From Candidatus Agathobaculum merdigallinarum (GTDB taxonomy: Bacteria > Bacillota > Clostridia > Oscillospirales > Butyricicoccaceae), in contig DXDO01000062.1 in assembly GCA_019115425.1 (NCBI GenBank), forward strand, positions 1 to 19,175: a stretch of DNA of 19,175 nt, in the 5' to 3' direction. Of this stretch, positions 1-8,811 are shown in pieces. A model generated the notes under the pieces. It worked only from the letters and a program-made list of their open reading frames with translations. It had not been told where the DNA came from and searched no databases. Both the position numbers and the translations under genes were made by a program. Numbering within the stretch: position 1 is the stretch's first letter; every line of letters begins with the position of its first letter.

Positions 1-353
1 GGGTCGCCGTCCACCGAACCGAAGTTGCCGTGACCGTCGATCAGCGGGTAATGCAGCGAAAACGGCTGCGCCAGACGCACGAGCGCGTCGTAAACCGATG
101 CGTCGCCGTGCGGATGGTAGCGGCCGAGCACGTTGCCGACCGTAGTCGCGGACTTGCGGTAGGGCTTATCCGAGGTCAGGCCGTCCTCATACATCGCGTA
201 CAGGATGCGGCGGTGGACCGGCTTTAAGCCGTCGCGCACATCCGGCAGCGCGCGGCCGACGATAACGCTCATTGCATAGTCGATATAACTCTTTTTCATC
301 TCTTTTTCGAGATCGACCTGCAAGATTTTCTGCTGTTCGTATTCTTGACTCAT
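1..353 (-). CDS. gyrA: DNA gyrase subunit A, N-terminal fragment (runs off the left edge)
   Basis: GyrA is the DNA-cleaving subunit of the A2B2 gyrase that introduces negative supercoils. Only the first 117 codons are in the window. The translation from the ATG at 353 shows the family N-terminus: [31 protein letters not shown] at about residues 24-54, then GRYHPHGD at 77-84, which begins the helix carrying the quinolone-resistance region. GGAGG at 360-364, six bases upstream, supports the start. The gene follows gyrB after 49 nt and is probably cotranscribed with it. The residue equivalent to E. coli Ser83 is Ala85, while the Asp87 equivalent (Asp89) is kept. The catalytic tyrosine lies beyond the window. 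Identity is very secure. Confidence 0.97.
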   Translation of the reverse strand, partial: MSQEYEQQKILQVDLEKEMKKSYIDYAMSVIVGRALPDVRDGLKPVHRRILYAMYEDGLTSDKPYRKSATTVGNVLGRYHPHGDASVYDALVRLAQPFSLHYPLIDGHGNFGSVDGD

Positions 354-402
354 TCTTTGCCTCCAAAAATGTTGGCTTTATTTCGCAAACGCTCTATTGC
401 GT

Positions 403-2478
<2,076 letters not shown>

Positions 2479-2482
2479 AGTT

Positions 2483-2743
2483 TTAGACTGCATACCCTTT
2501 TTCCGCCCGCCTTTGCAGCGCCTGCGGCGACAACTGGGTCAGGTACAGCGTTTCCCCCAGCGCGTTTTCACAGAGCACCGCCGCGCGCGGCAGATCCTCA
2601 TACAGCTCAATGATGCGCCCTTCCTCCTGCAGCCGGGCAAGCAGCGCCTGCGTGCGCTTGGAGACGGTCGCCGTATCCATGTCAAACACCGCAACCACGT
2701 TTTGCAGCGGCACAATATAATCCTGTCCCAGATGCAGATACAT
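2483..2743 (-). CDS. remB: DUF370 / RemB-type extracellular matrix regulator
   Basis: This small 86-residue protein begins MYLHLGQDYIVPLQNVVAVFDMD, the characteristic start of the RemA/RemB (DUF370) family. B. subtilis RemB begins MYIHLG and sits at the same place between recF and gyrB. RemA-family proteins are small DNA-binding regulators of biofilm matrix genes in Bacillus; the role of RemB is less clear, and function in this organism is inferred. The ATG at 2743 has AGGAGA just upstream. The gene lies 176 nt downstream of recF behind its own likely promoter and structured leader, and probably heads a remB-gyrB-gyrA unit. Confidence 0.9.
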   Translation of the reverse strand: MYLHLGQDYIVPLQNVVAVFDMDTATVSKRTQALLARLQEEGRIIELYEDLPRAAVLCENALGETLYLTQLSPQALQRRAEKGYAV

Positions 2744-2792
2744 GGCAGATCTCCTGTTTTATTCCTGAAATAAACAAAAAATAACAGACCAT

Positions 2793-2853
2793 GGAACGCA
2801 CGCTGTACGGTGGCTGCAGCCCCCGTGCCAAGCGCGGTTCGCCGATCCGTTCC
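2793..2853 (-). other. Structured leader upstream of remB
   Basis: GGAACG at 2793-2798 and CGTTCC at 2848-2853 form a closing stem around two inner inverted repeats. One has arms 2807-2815 and 2818-2826 with one internal mismatch and a GC-rich core; the other is a short CGG/CCG hairpin at 2835-2844. On the transcribed strand this would be a three-way junction about 60 nt long, followed by a U-rich stretch before the remB ribosome-binding site. I recognise no known riboswitch class. It may be an attenuator or simply a stable 5' UTR. Confidence 0.45.
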
Positions 2854-2873
2854 TCAAGCTGTATTCTTTTATA

Positions 2874-2902
2874 ATTATACCACTTTTTTCTCAATTTGTG
2901 TA
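2874..2902 (-). promoter_or_regulatory. Candidate promoter for remB-gyrB-gyrA
   Basis: On the minus strand a perfect TATAAT (2879-2874) is preceded after exactly 17 nt by TACACA (2902-2897), which matches four of six bases of the -35 consensus. It lies immediately downstream of recF and about 130 nt upstream of remB, so transcription would produce the structured leader. It is inferred from motifs only. Confidence 0.5.
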
Positions 2903-2919
2903 GCGAAAACTCTTGATAT

Positions 2920-4020
2920 TTAAATAATTTTACCATTTTTTATTTGGAACACCGCGCCTGCGTGCAGCTTTTCCGAAATACCGTCCTCGCAGCAGGTGAT
3001 CATCACCTGTCCGGCAGAGATCCGGTTGAGCACGAAGTCCTGCCGGCGGCGATCCAGTTCGGAAAGCACATCGTCCAGCAGCAGCACCGGATATTCCCCG
3101 CTCTCGGAAAAGAACAGTTCGCGCTCGGCGAGTTTGAGCGAAAGGGTACAGGTGCGCACCTGCCCCTGTGAGCCGAACGAAGCGGCGCTGCGGCCGTCGA
3201 GCAGCAATGTCAGATCGTCCTTATGCGGGCCGGACAGACAGCTTCGCGCGGCGATCTCCGCCGCCTTGTGGCGGTAAACGTGGTCGACCAGCTCTTTTTC
3301 GATCTGCTTCGCATCCGCAAACGGATCGGTGACCGACGAAACCGTCTGATACACGCCCGAAAGCTTTTCATGCGGCGCGATATCGGCATAAACCTCCGCC
3401 GCATGGGCAAGCAGCTTTTTGCAGTAATACGCGCGGTATCGGATGATCTGCGCGCCGATATGCGCCATGCGCAGTGAAAAATCATCCCACATGGAAAGCA
3501 GCGAGGGTTTTTCCTCGCTGTCGCGCAGAATACGGGTCTTGTGGTCGTGCAGCCGGTTATATTCCTCCAGATAGCGCGCGTAGTTCGGCCGCAGCTGGCA
3601 CAGCGCGGTATCCAGAAATCGCCGCCGTGCGCCGGCGCCCTGCCGCACCAGCATCAGGTCCTCCGGACAAAATAAAACGGTTTTCAAAAGTCCCTGTACA
3701 TCAGCCTGCCGCTTCTGCCGCACGCCGTTCCTGTAAATTTCCATGGCTTTGAGCCGCGAAAGGCGCAGTTCAAGCGCGAAATCGCGCCCCTGCGCCGCAA
3801 AATCTGCGCGGATCAAAGCATGGTCCGTGCCAAACCGCAGACCTTCTTTTTTCTGCGCCGTGCGGAACAGCCGCATCGTCGAACAAGCTGCCGCCGCTTC
3901 CAGCAGATTGGTTTTGCCCTGACCATTTTCGCCGCAGATCAGATTGACCGAGGGGTCGAGCACGAAACGCTCATGTTCGTAATTGCGGAATTGCTCGAGT
4001 TCGATCGAATGGATATTCAT
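2920..4020 (-). CDS. recF: DNA replication and repair protein RecF
   Basis: RecF is an SMC-like ABC ATPase that, with RecO and RecR, helps load RecA at single-strand gaps. At 366 residues it has normal length. The start MNIHSIELEQFRNYE is typical. Walker A is GENGQGKTN (30-38), GPHKDD is at 264-269, the ABC-type signature is SFGSQGQ (281-287), and Walker B is VLLLDDVLSELD (312-323). Its ATG overlaps the stop codon of the upstream membrane-protein gene (ATGA), suggesting translational coupling. The location in the dnaA-dnaN-recF group is canonical except for that inserted neighbour. Confidence 0.97.
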   Translation of the reverse strand: MNIHSIELEQFRNYEHERFVLDPSVNLICGENGQGKTNLLEAAAACSTMRLFRTAQKKEGLRFGTDHALIRADFAAQGRDFALELRLSRLKAMEIYRNGVRQKRQADVQGLLKTVLFCPEDLMLVRQGAGARRRFLDTALCQLRPNYARYLEEYNRLHDHKTRILRDSEEKPSLLSMWDDFSLRMAHIGAQIIRYRAYYCKKLLAHAAEVYADIAPHEKLSGVYQTVSSVTDPFADAKQIEKELVDHVYRHKAAEIAARSCLSGPHKDDLTLLLDGRSAASFGSQGQVRTCTLSLKLAERELFFSESGEYPVLLLDDVLSELDRRRQDFVLNRISAGQVMITCCEDGISEKLHAGAVFQIKNGKII

Positions 4021-4574
4021 AAATGCCTAACCTTACATTTTGGATTTTTTCCCGTCAGAAAATCGATCAGCGGCTGCGCTCCGTCCTCGAGCGCGTCCGC
4101 AGGGATAACAATGCTGGCCGGTTTTCCGTCCGGCTCGGCCAGAATACAAATCAGACCTCTTCCTTCGGTGACCGACTGGATGCTGCCATACGGCACCGTC
4201 AGACTGCCCTTTGCTTCGCGGCAGCTGTGTGTCAGCCGCTTGTTTTCAAAGGTCACGACATAGTTTAAGTCCTTGGTACCGTATTGCTGCAAAAGCTGTT
4301 TTTCATAGCGCGCGGTCTGCGGGCCGGGCATTGCGCCGCGCAGCAGCTTGATGAAGAAAAACATGAATGCGGCCGCAAACGCAACAAACAGCAGGAACAT
4401 GAAATCGTCCCCCACGCCTGCGTTGATCTGGTTCAGGCAGAGCGAATAAACAATGACAAATGCCGCCAATATCAGCAGGATATAGGACATATACTTGTTT
4501 TTATTGGCAAATCTGGAAAAGTATAATTTCCAGTTGTCGTGGCTGATCTGGTATTGGATGGTTTTGCCCTGCAT
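4017..4574 (-). CDS. YcxB-like two-helix membrane protein
   Basis: This 185-residue protein has a short cytoplasmic-looking N-terminus, two hydrophobic helices at about 29-50 and 57-78, and a soluble C-terminal domain of about 100 residues. That domain (YVVTFENKRLTH..., VPYGSIQSVTEGRGLICIL..., VIPADAL) resembles the YcxB-like C-terminal domain, a PH-like fold of unknown function. I chose the ATG at 4574 over the one at 4607 because AGGAGG lies eight bases upstream of it and the longer start would nearly abut the S4 gene. It sits between the S4 gene and recF, which are usually adjacent, and overlaps recF by 4 nt. The family call rests on pattern recognition; the function is unknown. Confidence 0.75.
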   Translation of the reverse strand: MQGKTIQYQISHDNWKLYFSRFANKNKYMSYILLILAAFVIVYSLCLNQINAGVGDDFMFLLFVAFAAAFMFFFIKLLRGAMPGPQTARYEKQLLQQYGTKDLNYVVTFENKRLTHSCREAKGSLTVPYGSIQSVTEGRGLICILAEPDGKPASIVIPADALEDGAQPLIDFLTGKNPKCKVRHL

Positions 4575-4603
4575 GGGACATTCCTCCTGTTGTGTGAAAT
4601 GGC

Positions 4604-4810
4604 TCAAACAATCGAGACGGTTTCGCCGTCCAGGGTAACCGTGTCCCCGGGGCGCAGCTTTCTGCCGCGCTGGGTGCAGATGTCGCCGTTGACCTGCACC
4701 TCTCCCTCCGCGATGCGGATTTTGGCCTCGCCGCCTGAAGCGACAAGGTTTGCAAACTTGAGCAAAGCGTCGAGCTTGATAAACTCGGTATCGATTTTAA
4801 TTTCAGTCAT
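4604..4810 (-). CDS. yaaA: S4-domain RNA-binding protein (YaaA/RlbA family)
   Basis: This 68-residue protein is essentially a single S4 RNA-binding domain: IKLDALLKFANLVASGGEAK (11-30), then the typical GEVQVNGDICTQRGRKLRPGDTV (36-58). The family is encoded between dnaN and recF in many Firmicutes and has been linked to ribosome assembly in B. subtilis; a role here is inferred. The gene overlaps the end of dnaN by 8 nt, so translation is probably coupled. The YcxB-like gene follows after 29 nt. Confidence 0.93.
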   Translation of the reverse strand: MTEIKIDTEFIKLDALLKFANLVASGGEAKIRIAEGEVQVNGDICTQRGRKLRPGDTVTLDGETVSIV

Positions 4811-5912
4811 TGGCTTTGAGCCTCACAGGCAGAACGAGATAGGTGTATTTGTCTCCTTCGAGCGGCGAAATGACCATCGGGTTGAGCGGCCCCTTGAGCT
4901 GAACCTTGACCGTATCGTCGCCGGCGGCGCGCAGCGCGTCCAGAATATAACGATTGTTGAAGCCGATTTCCAGATCATTGATCTCGCCGTCCAGCGGGCA
5001 TTCGTCGTAGCTTTTGCCGACCGCCGTGATGCAGGACATCTGAACGTAAGAACCGTCGAAATGGAAGCGCACCGGATTTTTCAGCTTTTCGGAAACGATC
5101 AGCGACACACGTTCGATGCAGGTGATCAGCTCATGCCGGTCGGCCTTGACGATATGCTCGAATTCCGAGGGAATCGCCGCGCGGTAGTTCAAAAACTCGC
5201 CGTCGATCAGGCGGGTGATCAGTGTCGTGCCGCCGATGCGGAACAGGATGTTCTTTTTATCCGGAAAAATTTCCACATCACCGTCCTCTTCGGTCAAAAT
5301 GCGTTCGATTTCACGCAGGGAGGAGCCCGGCACAACGAATTTCATGTCCCCGGAAATGCCTTCGACGGTTTCTCTGCGTACGGACAGGCGATAGCCGTCC
5401 ACCGCGACAACATTCAGCCGGTTTCCTTCCAGTTCAAACAGGCAGCCGGTGTGAATGGGCTTGGATTCATTATCCGAAACCGAGAAAATAGTTTGCGCGA
5501 TCATGCTTTTGAGCATGGACTGCGGCAGGGAAAAGCCGGTGTCGGCGGACACTTCAGCCAGCGCGGGATATTCATCGGCCTCGGTTGCGACCAGATTAAA
5601 CACTGCGCGGCCGCATTTGATGGTGGTCAGAAGGTTTTCGTCGGTTTCCAGATAGACCACATCCTGCGGAAGTTTGCGCACGATATCGTAAAAAAGACGC
5701 GCGTTCAGTACAATGCTGCCGGCTTCGATGACATCGGCTTCAGCTGTTGTGCGGATTCCCATGGACAGGTCGTAGCCGGTCAATGTCAGCGTGTTGTCCT
5801 GTGCGGTGATAAGCAGGCCTTCCAGAAGCGGCATGGAGCTTTTTCCGGTTACCGCGCGTGAGGCGATGCCGATCAGATTGAGCAGTGTTTCTTTTTCACA
5901 GGAGAATTTCAT
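4803..5912 (-). CDS. dnaN: DNA polymerase III beta sliding clamp
   Basis: The beta clamp is a ring-shaped dimer that tethers the replicative polymerase to DNA. The 369-residue length fits three repeated clamp domains of about 120 residues each. It begins MKFSCEKETLLNLIGIASRAVTGKSSMPLLEGLLI, carries LFYDIVRKLP near residue 75, and ends YTYLVLPVRLKAND, the usual clamp C-terminus where partner peptides bind. A GAGGAAC-like ribosome-binding site lies upstream of the ATG at 5912. It follows dnaA after 266 nt that contain the main DnaA-box cluster. Confidence 0.98.
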   Translation of the reverse strand: MKFSCEKETLLNLIGIASRAVTGKSSMPLLEGLLITAQDNTLTLTGYDLSMGIRTTAEADVIEAGSIVLNARLFYDIVRKLPQDVVYLETDENLLTTIKCGRAVFNLVATEADEYPALAEVSADTGFSLPQSMLKSMIAQTIFSVSDNESKPIHTGCLFELEGNRLNVVAVDGYRLSVRRETVEGISGDMKFVVPGSSLREIERILTEEDGDVEIFPDKKNILFRIGGTTLITRLIDGEFLNYRAAIPSEFEHIVKADRHELITCIERVSLIVSEKLKNPVRFHFDGSYVQMSCITAVGKSYDECPLDGEINDLEIGFNNRYILDALRAAGDDTVKVQLKGPLNPMVISPLEGDKYTYLVLPVRLKAND

Positions 5913-5940
5913 CAGAGGTTCCTCTTTCTTCGGAAATATG

Positions 5941-6140
5941 AAAAGAAATAGAATAGGTTTTTATCATAGTAGTAGAGCTTGGGGAAATTGTGGAAAACCG
6001 GTGCAAAGCAAGAGATTATGCGGGAAATGTCGTACACAGCGGTTTGTGGATGCTTTTTGCCTGTTCCACAGCTTCCCCAGCTTTTCCAGTTATCCACAGC
6101 GTATAGTTTGTGTAATCCACAGGTATTTTGTGGATAGTAT
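5941..6140. other. oriC: oriC, main DnaA-box cluster between dnaN and dnaA
   Basis: At least six DnaA-box-like 9-mers lie here: a perfect TTATCCACA at 6090-6098, one-mismatch boxes at 6113-6121 and 6129-6137 (minus), and looser or variant boxes at 6045-6053 (minus), 6062-6070 and 5989-5997 (minus, TTTTCCACA). An AT-rich segment lies toward dnaN. This matches the B. subtilis arrangement, in which the unwinding region lies between dnaA and dnaN. Replication would proceed outward through both gene groups. The origin call is strong from context and motifs. Confidence 0.92.
5961..5997 (-). promoter_or_regulatory. Basal origin unwinding module (DnaA box, GC cluster, DnaA-trios)
   Basis: On the minus strand the order is TTTTCCACA (5997-5989), a short C-rich stretch, then CTACTACTA (5975-5967) leading into an AT-rich tract. 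This is the box / GC cluster / DnaA-trio order described for the B. subtilis basal unwinding system, in which DnaA assembles from the double-stranded box onto one strand through repeated 3'-GAT-5' triplets. It fixes the likely opening site next to dnaN. Confidence 0.75.
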
Positions 6141-6178
6141 TCGGCGGGCTTGTCAGGATCGGGGGAATCCTACAATGC

Positions 6179-7459
6179 CTACTCCCCGCGGATATTATTA
6201 TGCAGCTTTTTGATGACGTCCTCGGTTTCCCGTGAACCTTTTCGCTCTTCTTCGATCTTATTGCAGGCGTGCATAACCGTGGTGTGGTCGCGTTTGAAGA
6301 TTTTCGCGATGTCCGGGAAGGAATATTCCAGTTCTTGACGGATCATATACATGGCCATCTGGCGCGGATAGGCCACATCCTTGGAGCGGTTCTGCGAGAT
6401 CATCTGCTCGACCGGAATATAAAAATAATTGGCGACCTCCTCCATGATGCGTTCGGGCGTGGGATTGAGGCCCGGGTTTTCGGTGCGCAGCGCGTCGATC
6501 GCGTTTTCGGCAAGGCTTATTGTGATGCGTTCGCCCATCAGCTCGTGCATGGCTTTTATTTTTTTGACCGCGCCTTCGAGCTGGCGGATATTGGCCTGGA
6601 TGTTTTCCGCAATGTAGTTGGAAACATCATCCGGCAGGTCCACGCCCATTTTGATCGCCTTGTCCCGAATGATCGCGATGCGGGTCTCAAAGTCGGGCGG
6701 CTGAATGTCCGCAAGCAGGCCCCATTCAAAACGGGTCTTCATGCGGTTCTCGAGGGTGTTGATTTCCTTGGGCGGCCGGTCTGAGGTGAGGACGATCTGT
6801 TTTTTTGCTTCATACAGCGCGTTGAAAGTATGGAAAAATTCCTCCTGCGTGCGCTCCTTGCCAGCGATGAACTGCACGTCGTCCAGCAGCAGCAGGTCGA
6901 CCATGCGGTATTTGTTGCGGAAGGCCTGTACGTTGCCCTCCTGAATGGCGGTGATCAGCTCGTTGGTGAAATCCTCACCTTTGACATAGATGATCCGGTA
7001 TTCCGGATGCGTGCGGCGCAGCACGTTTGCGATCGCATACATCAGGTGGGTTTTGCCGAGGCCCGAGTTGCCGTAGATAAACAGCGGGTTGTTTTCCGCC
7101 GCCGGCCGCTGGGACACCGCAAGCGCTGCCGCGTGCGCGAATTTGTTGCTTGAGCCGACGATGAACCGCTCAAATGTGTAATCGTCGTAAGGCGAGGAGC
7201 TGGTTGAAGGCATGGTGTATTCGCCGGTCACAACCACGACCGTGGTCTGGTCGCCTGTCAGCTCGTACAAAGCGTTTTGCAGCGGCTCAATGAACTTATG
7301 CTCGATAAACTCTTTTTTGAATTGCACGGGGGAGTGCAAAATCAAACGGTTGTCCGCAAAGGAAACAACCGTCGCATCGTCGAACCAGGCCGAAAGGCTG
7401 GACGGCGGGAAATCGCGCTCAAGGCGTTCGAGCGCCATCTCCAATATATTGTTGGCCAT
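6179..7459 (-). CDS. dnaA: Chromosomal replication initiator protein DnaA
   Basis: DnaA is the AAA+ initiator that binds DnaA boxes, opens oriC and loads helicase. I chose the ATG at 7459, giving 426 residues, because the protein then begins MANNILEMALERLERDFPPSSLSAWF, a normal domain I, with AGGAGG (7471-7466) six bases upstream. Domain II is very short (about residues 78-95). The AAA+ domain has Walker A GNSGLGKTH (130-138) and Walker B LLLLDDVQF (189-197). Domain IV has the DnaA signature around RDHTTVMHACNKIEE (390-404). An upstream in-frame ATG at 7567 would place the promoter inside the gene and is rejected. Autoregulation is likely from the DnaA box in its promoter. Confidence 0.98.
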   Translation of the reverse strand: MANNILEMALERLERDFPPSSLSAWFDDATVVSFADNRLILHSPVQFKKEFIEHKFIEPLQNALYELTGDQTTVVVVTGEYTMPSTSSSPYDDYTFERFIVGSSNKFAHAAALAVSQRPAAENNPLFIYGNSGLGKTHLMYAIANVLRRTHPEYRIIYVKGEDFTNELITAIQEGNVQAFRNKYRMVDLLLLDDVQFIAGKERTQEEFFHTFNALYEAKKQIVLTSDRPPKEINTLENRMKTRFEWGLLADIQPPDFETRIAIIRDKAIKMGVDLPDDVSNYIAENIQANIRQLEGAVKKIKAMHELMGERITISLAENAIDALRTENPGLNPTPERIMEEVANYFYIPVEQMISQNRSKDVAYPRQMAMYMIRQELEYSFPDIAKIFKRDHTTVMHACNKIEEERKGSRETEDVIKKLHNNIRGE

Positions 7460-7492
7460 GGGGCGCCTCCTGTCGATATGAATACAATTATA

Positions 7493-7521
7493 ATAATAGC
7501 ACAAGTTATCCACAGATTCAA
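7493..7521 (-). promoter_or_regulatory. dnaA promoter overlapping a DnaA box
   Basis: On the minus strand TTGAAT (7521-7516) and TATTAT (7498-7493) are separated by 17 nt, with TG placed as in an extended -10. A perfect DnaA box (7506-7514) lies in the spacer, and a one-mismatch box TTATCAACA (minus, 7537-7529) lies just upstream. This predicts repression of dnaA by its own product and forms the second, dnaA-proximal part of a bipartite origin. Confidence 0.7.
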
Positions 7522-7537
7522 CGCAAATTGTTGATAA
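7506..7537. promoter_or_regulatory. DnaA boxes upstream of dnaA
   Basis: A perfect TTATCCACA at 7506-7514 and TTATCAACA (one mismatch, minus strand) at 7537-7529 face each other. The same TTATCAACA variant recurs upstream of mnmG at 12469. Confidence 0.8.
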
Positions 7538-7621
7538 AACGCGGGCGCTTTGCTTGTAGCGGCCCAAGTTATTGTAAGTTTTTTTAACCGGTCCCCAAGA
7601 TGTTGAAAACTGAAAAAATTC

Positions 7622-7650
7622 TTGACATTTCGGCGCTTTTATAAGATAAT
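7622..7650 (+). promoter_or_regulatory. rpmH promoter
   Basis: A perfect TTGACA (7622-7627) is followed after 17 nt by GATAAT (7645-7650), five of six bases of the -10 consensus. It diverges from the dnaA promoter and would drive the strongly expressed rpmH gene with a leader of about 100 nt. Confidence 0.85.
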
Positions 7651-7670
7651 AATTATTGTCTCATATTATG

Positions 7671-7727
7671 CGGACAGGCAGCGGCATGTGCCCGCCTATC
7701 TACCGGACCTATGCCGGTGCCCATCCG
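7671..7727 (+). other. Structured leader of rpmH
   Basis: Within the predicted rpmH leader, CGGA (7671-7674) can pair with TCCG (7724-7727), enclosing two hairpins: GCGG/CCGC at 7681-7695 and ACCGG/CCGGT at 7702-7718, each with a 7-nt loop. This could be a small three-way junction. The ribosome-binding site lies beyond it. I recognise no known leader family, and short stems of this kind can arise by chance in GC-rich DNA. Confidence 0.35.
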
Positions 7728-7759
7728 TAAATTTCATAAAACAGGGAGGTGCACGAAGA

Positions 7760-7894
7760 ATGAAGAGAACGTATCAGCCGAAGAAGCGTCAGCGCTCCAA
7801 GGAGCATGGCTTCCGCAAGCGTATGCGCACGTCCAACGGCCGCAAGGTGTTGGCGCGCCGCCGCGCAAAGGGCCGCGCGAAGCTGACTGCCTAA
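7760..7894 (+). CDS. rpmH: Large ribosomal subunit protein bL34
   Basis: The 44-residue, extremely basic protein [22 protein letters not shown]... ending KGRAKLTA is bL34 at its usual length. It is a structural protein of the 50S subunit. AGGGAGG lies upstream of the ATG at 7760; longer in-frame starts are rejected because they do not match the family. rpmH next to dnaA with opposite polarity is one of the most conserved bacterial arrangements. An unusually long, hairpin-rich gap separates it from rnpA. Confidence 0.98.
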   Translation: MKRTYQPKKRQRSKEHGFRKRMRTSNGRKVLARRRAKGRAKLTA

Positions 7895-7902
7895 TTGCTT
7901 AC

Positions 7903-8080
7903 AGGGGGTTTCAAAACCCCCTATATACGAAAACAAGTTCCTTTCAAACTTGTTTTCGATACCCCAATGACGCCGCCCAGGGCGGCTGGGTCGGGGTATA
8001 AAATGTTCGGCAAAGCTGGACATTTTATGAAAATAAAAGCAATCGCTTTTATTTTCTATTGAATACGCGCCAGCGGCGCG
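7903..8080 (+). repeat. Tandem hairpin array between rpmH and rnpA
   Basis: Six hairpins follow one another almost without gaps: 7903-7922 (8-bp stem), 7928-7958 (12-bp perfect stem), 7959-7999 (7-bp outer and 6-bp inner stems), 7998-8028 (9-bp stem), 8029-8056 (12-bp perfect stem, AATC loop) and 8066-8080 (6-bp stem). The second to fifth abut directly. The array lies in the 363-nt rpmH-rnpA gap, just before a canonical terminator; another 7-bp stem occurs at 8187-8211. No ORF of family type is present here. It may protect the 3' end of rpmH mRNA, act as an insulator, or represent a genomic repeat family. Confidence 0.8.
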
Positions 8081-8093
8081 GTAGAGTTCGCAG

Positions 8094-8122
8094 CGGGCCG
8101 CCGAAAAGCGGCTCGTTTTTTT
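8094..8122 (+). terminator. Rho-independent terminator after rpmH
   Basis: An 8-bp GC-rich stem (8094-8101 with 8108-8115, including one G-T pair) with a 6-nt loop is followed by seven T residues (8116-8122). It would separate rpmH transcription, partly or wholly, from rnpA. I see no convincing promoter between it and rnpA, so it may be leaky. Confidence 0.8.
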
Positions 8123-8257
8123 CGTAATGAAAAATCGGTATTGAAATTTGGGCAGCGCCTGCCGGGCAAAAAAAGGCGTTCGCTGGCTTTGCAAATTACT
8201 TAGATGCAAAGAATTTCGTTTTTCAAGGGCATCGGGAAAACGAGGAGCATTCAAAAC

Positions 8258-8602
8258 ATGAAACACACCATATCCTTAAAGGAAAACCATGAGTTTCGCC
8301 GATTGTACCACCGGGGCGTTTCCACTGCGGGCAGGCATCTTGTGATGTACTGCCGGAAAAACCGGCTGGGCTATAACCGGCTGGGGCTGACGGTCAGCGT
8401 CAAGCTGGCGGGCGCGGTGCAGCGCAACCGCGTCAAGCGCCTGTTTCGTGAGGCATACCGTCTGCATGAGGATGAATTCGTCCAGGGTGTGGACATCGTA
8501 CTTGTCGCGCGCAGCCGTGCGGTGGGCGCGACCTATCCGGAAATCGAAAAATCGCTGCTGCGCGCCTTGCAGGAGAACAAGGCCGCAGCGGCTCAGACGT
8601 GA
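8258..8602 (+). CDS. rnpA: Ribonuclease P protein component
   Basis: RnpA is the protein cofactor of the RNase P ribozyme that matures tRNA 5' ends. The 114-residue product from the ATG at 8258 begins [20 protein letters not shown], and carries the family RNA-binding motif [16 protein letters not shown] (53-68). GAGGAG lies ten bases upstream; a longer in-frame start at 8204 adds unrelated residues and is rejected. It overlaps yidD by 4 nt (GTGA). The rpmH-rnpA-yidD-yidC order is standard. Confidence 0.96.
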   Translation: MKHTISLKENHEFRRLYHRGVSTAGRHLVMYCRKNRLGYNRLGLTVSVKLAGAVQRNRVKRLFREAYRLHEDEFVQGVDIVLVARSRAVGATYPEIEKSLLRALQENKAAAAQT

Positions 8603-8811
8603 AGCGTTTCCTACTGGCGGCGATCCGTTTTTACCGCCGGCATATTTCGCCGGCAAAACCGCCGTGCTGCCGTTATATTCCGACCTGCTCACAGTATGCG
8701 ATCGAGGCGATTGAGAAATACGGCGCGCTCAAAGGCGGCTGGCTGGCGGTGAAACGCATCTGTCGCTGTCATCCCTTTTCAAAGCATGATCCTTATGATC
8801 CTGTGCCGTAA
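8599..8811 (+). CDS. yidD: Membrane protein insertion efficiency factor YidD
   Basis: This 70-residue protein shows the complete YidD signature: an amphipathic N-terminus [18 protein letters not shown], then [38 protein letters not shown] with conserved cysteines. YidD is thought to assist YidC-dependent insertion at the inner face of the membrane. It starts at a GTG overlapping the rnpA stop, so it probably depends on translational coupling, consistent with its weak ribosome-binding site. Confidence 0.95.
   Translation: MKRFLLAAIRFYRRHISPAKPPCCRYIPTCSQYAIEAIEKYGALKGGWLAVKRICRCHPFSKHDPYDPVP

Noticed and set aside
2793..2853. Possible tRNA or 4.5S RNA upstream of remB
   Set aside because: The outer stem resembles an acceptor arm, but there is no T-loop consensus, no anticodon arm and no SRP Alu or GGAA features.
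4539..5861. 440-residue open frame antisense to dnaN
   Set aside because: It is the complement of a secure dnaN gene and the translation has no recognisable domain.
7903..8056. CRISPR array in the rpmH-rnpA gap
   Set aside because: The repeats are inverted, differ from one another and have no spacers of regular length.
7709..8266. Minus-strand frame over the rpmH-rnpA gap
   Set aside because: It spans rpmH and the hairpin array with low-complexity translation and no ribosome-binding site; the hairpins explain the sequence better.
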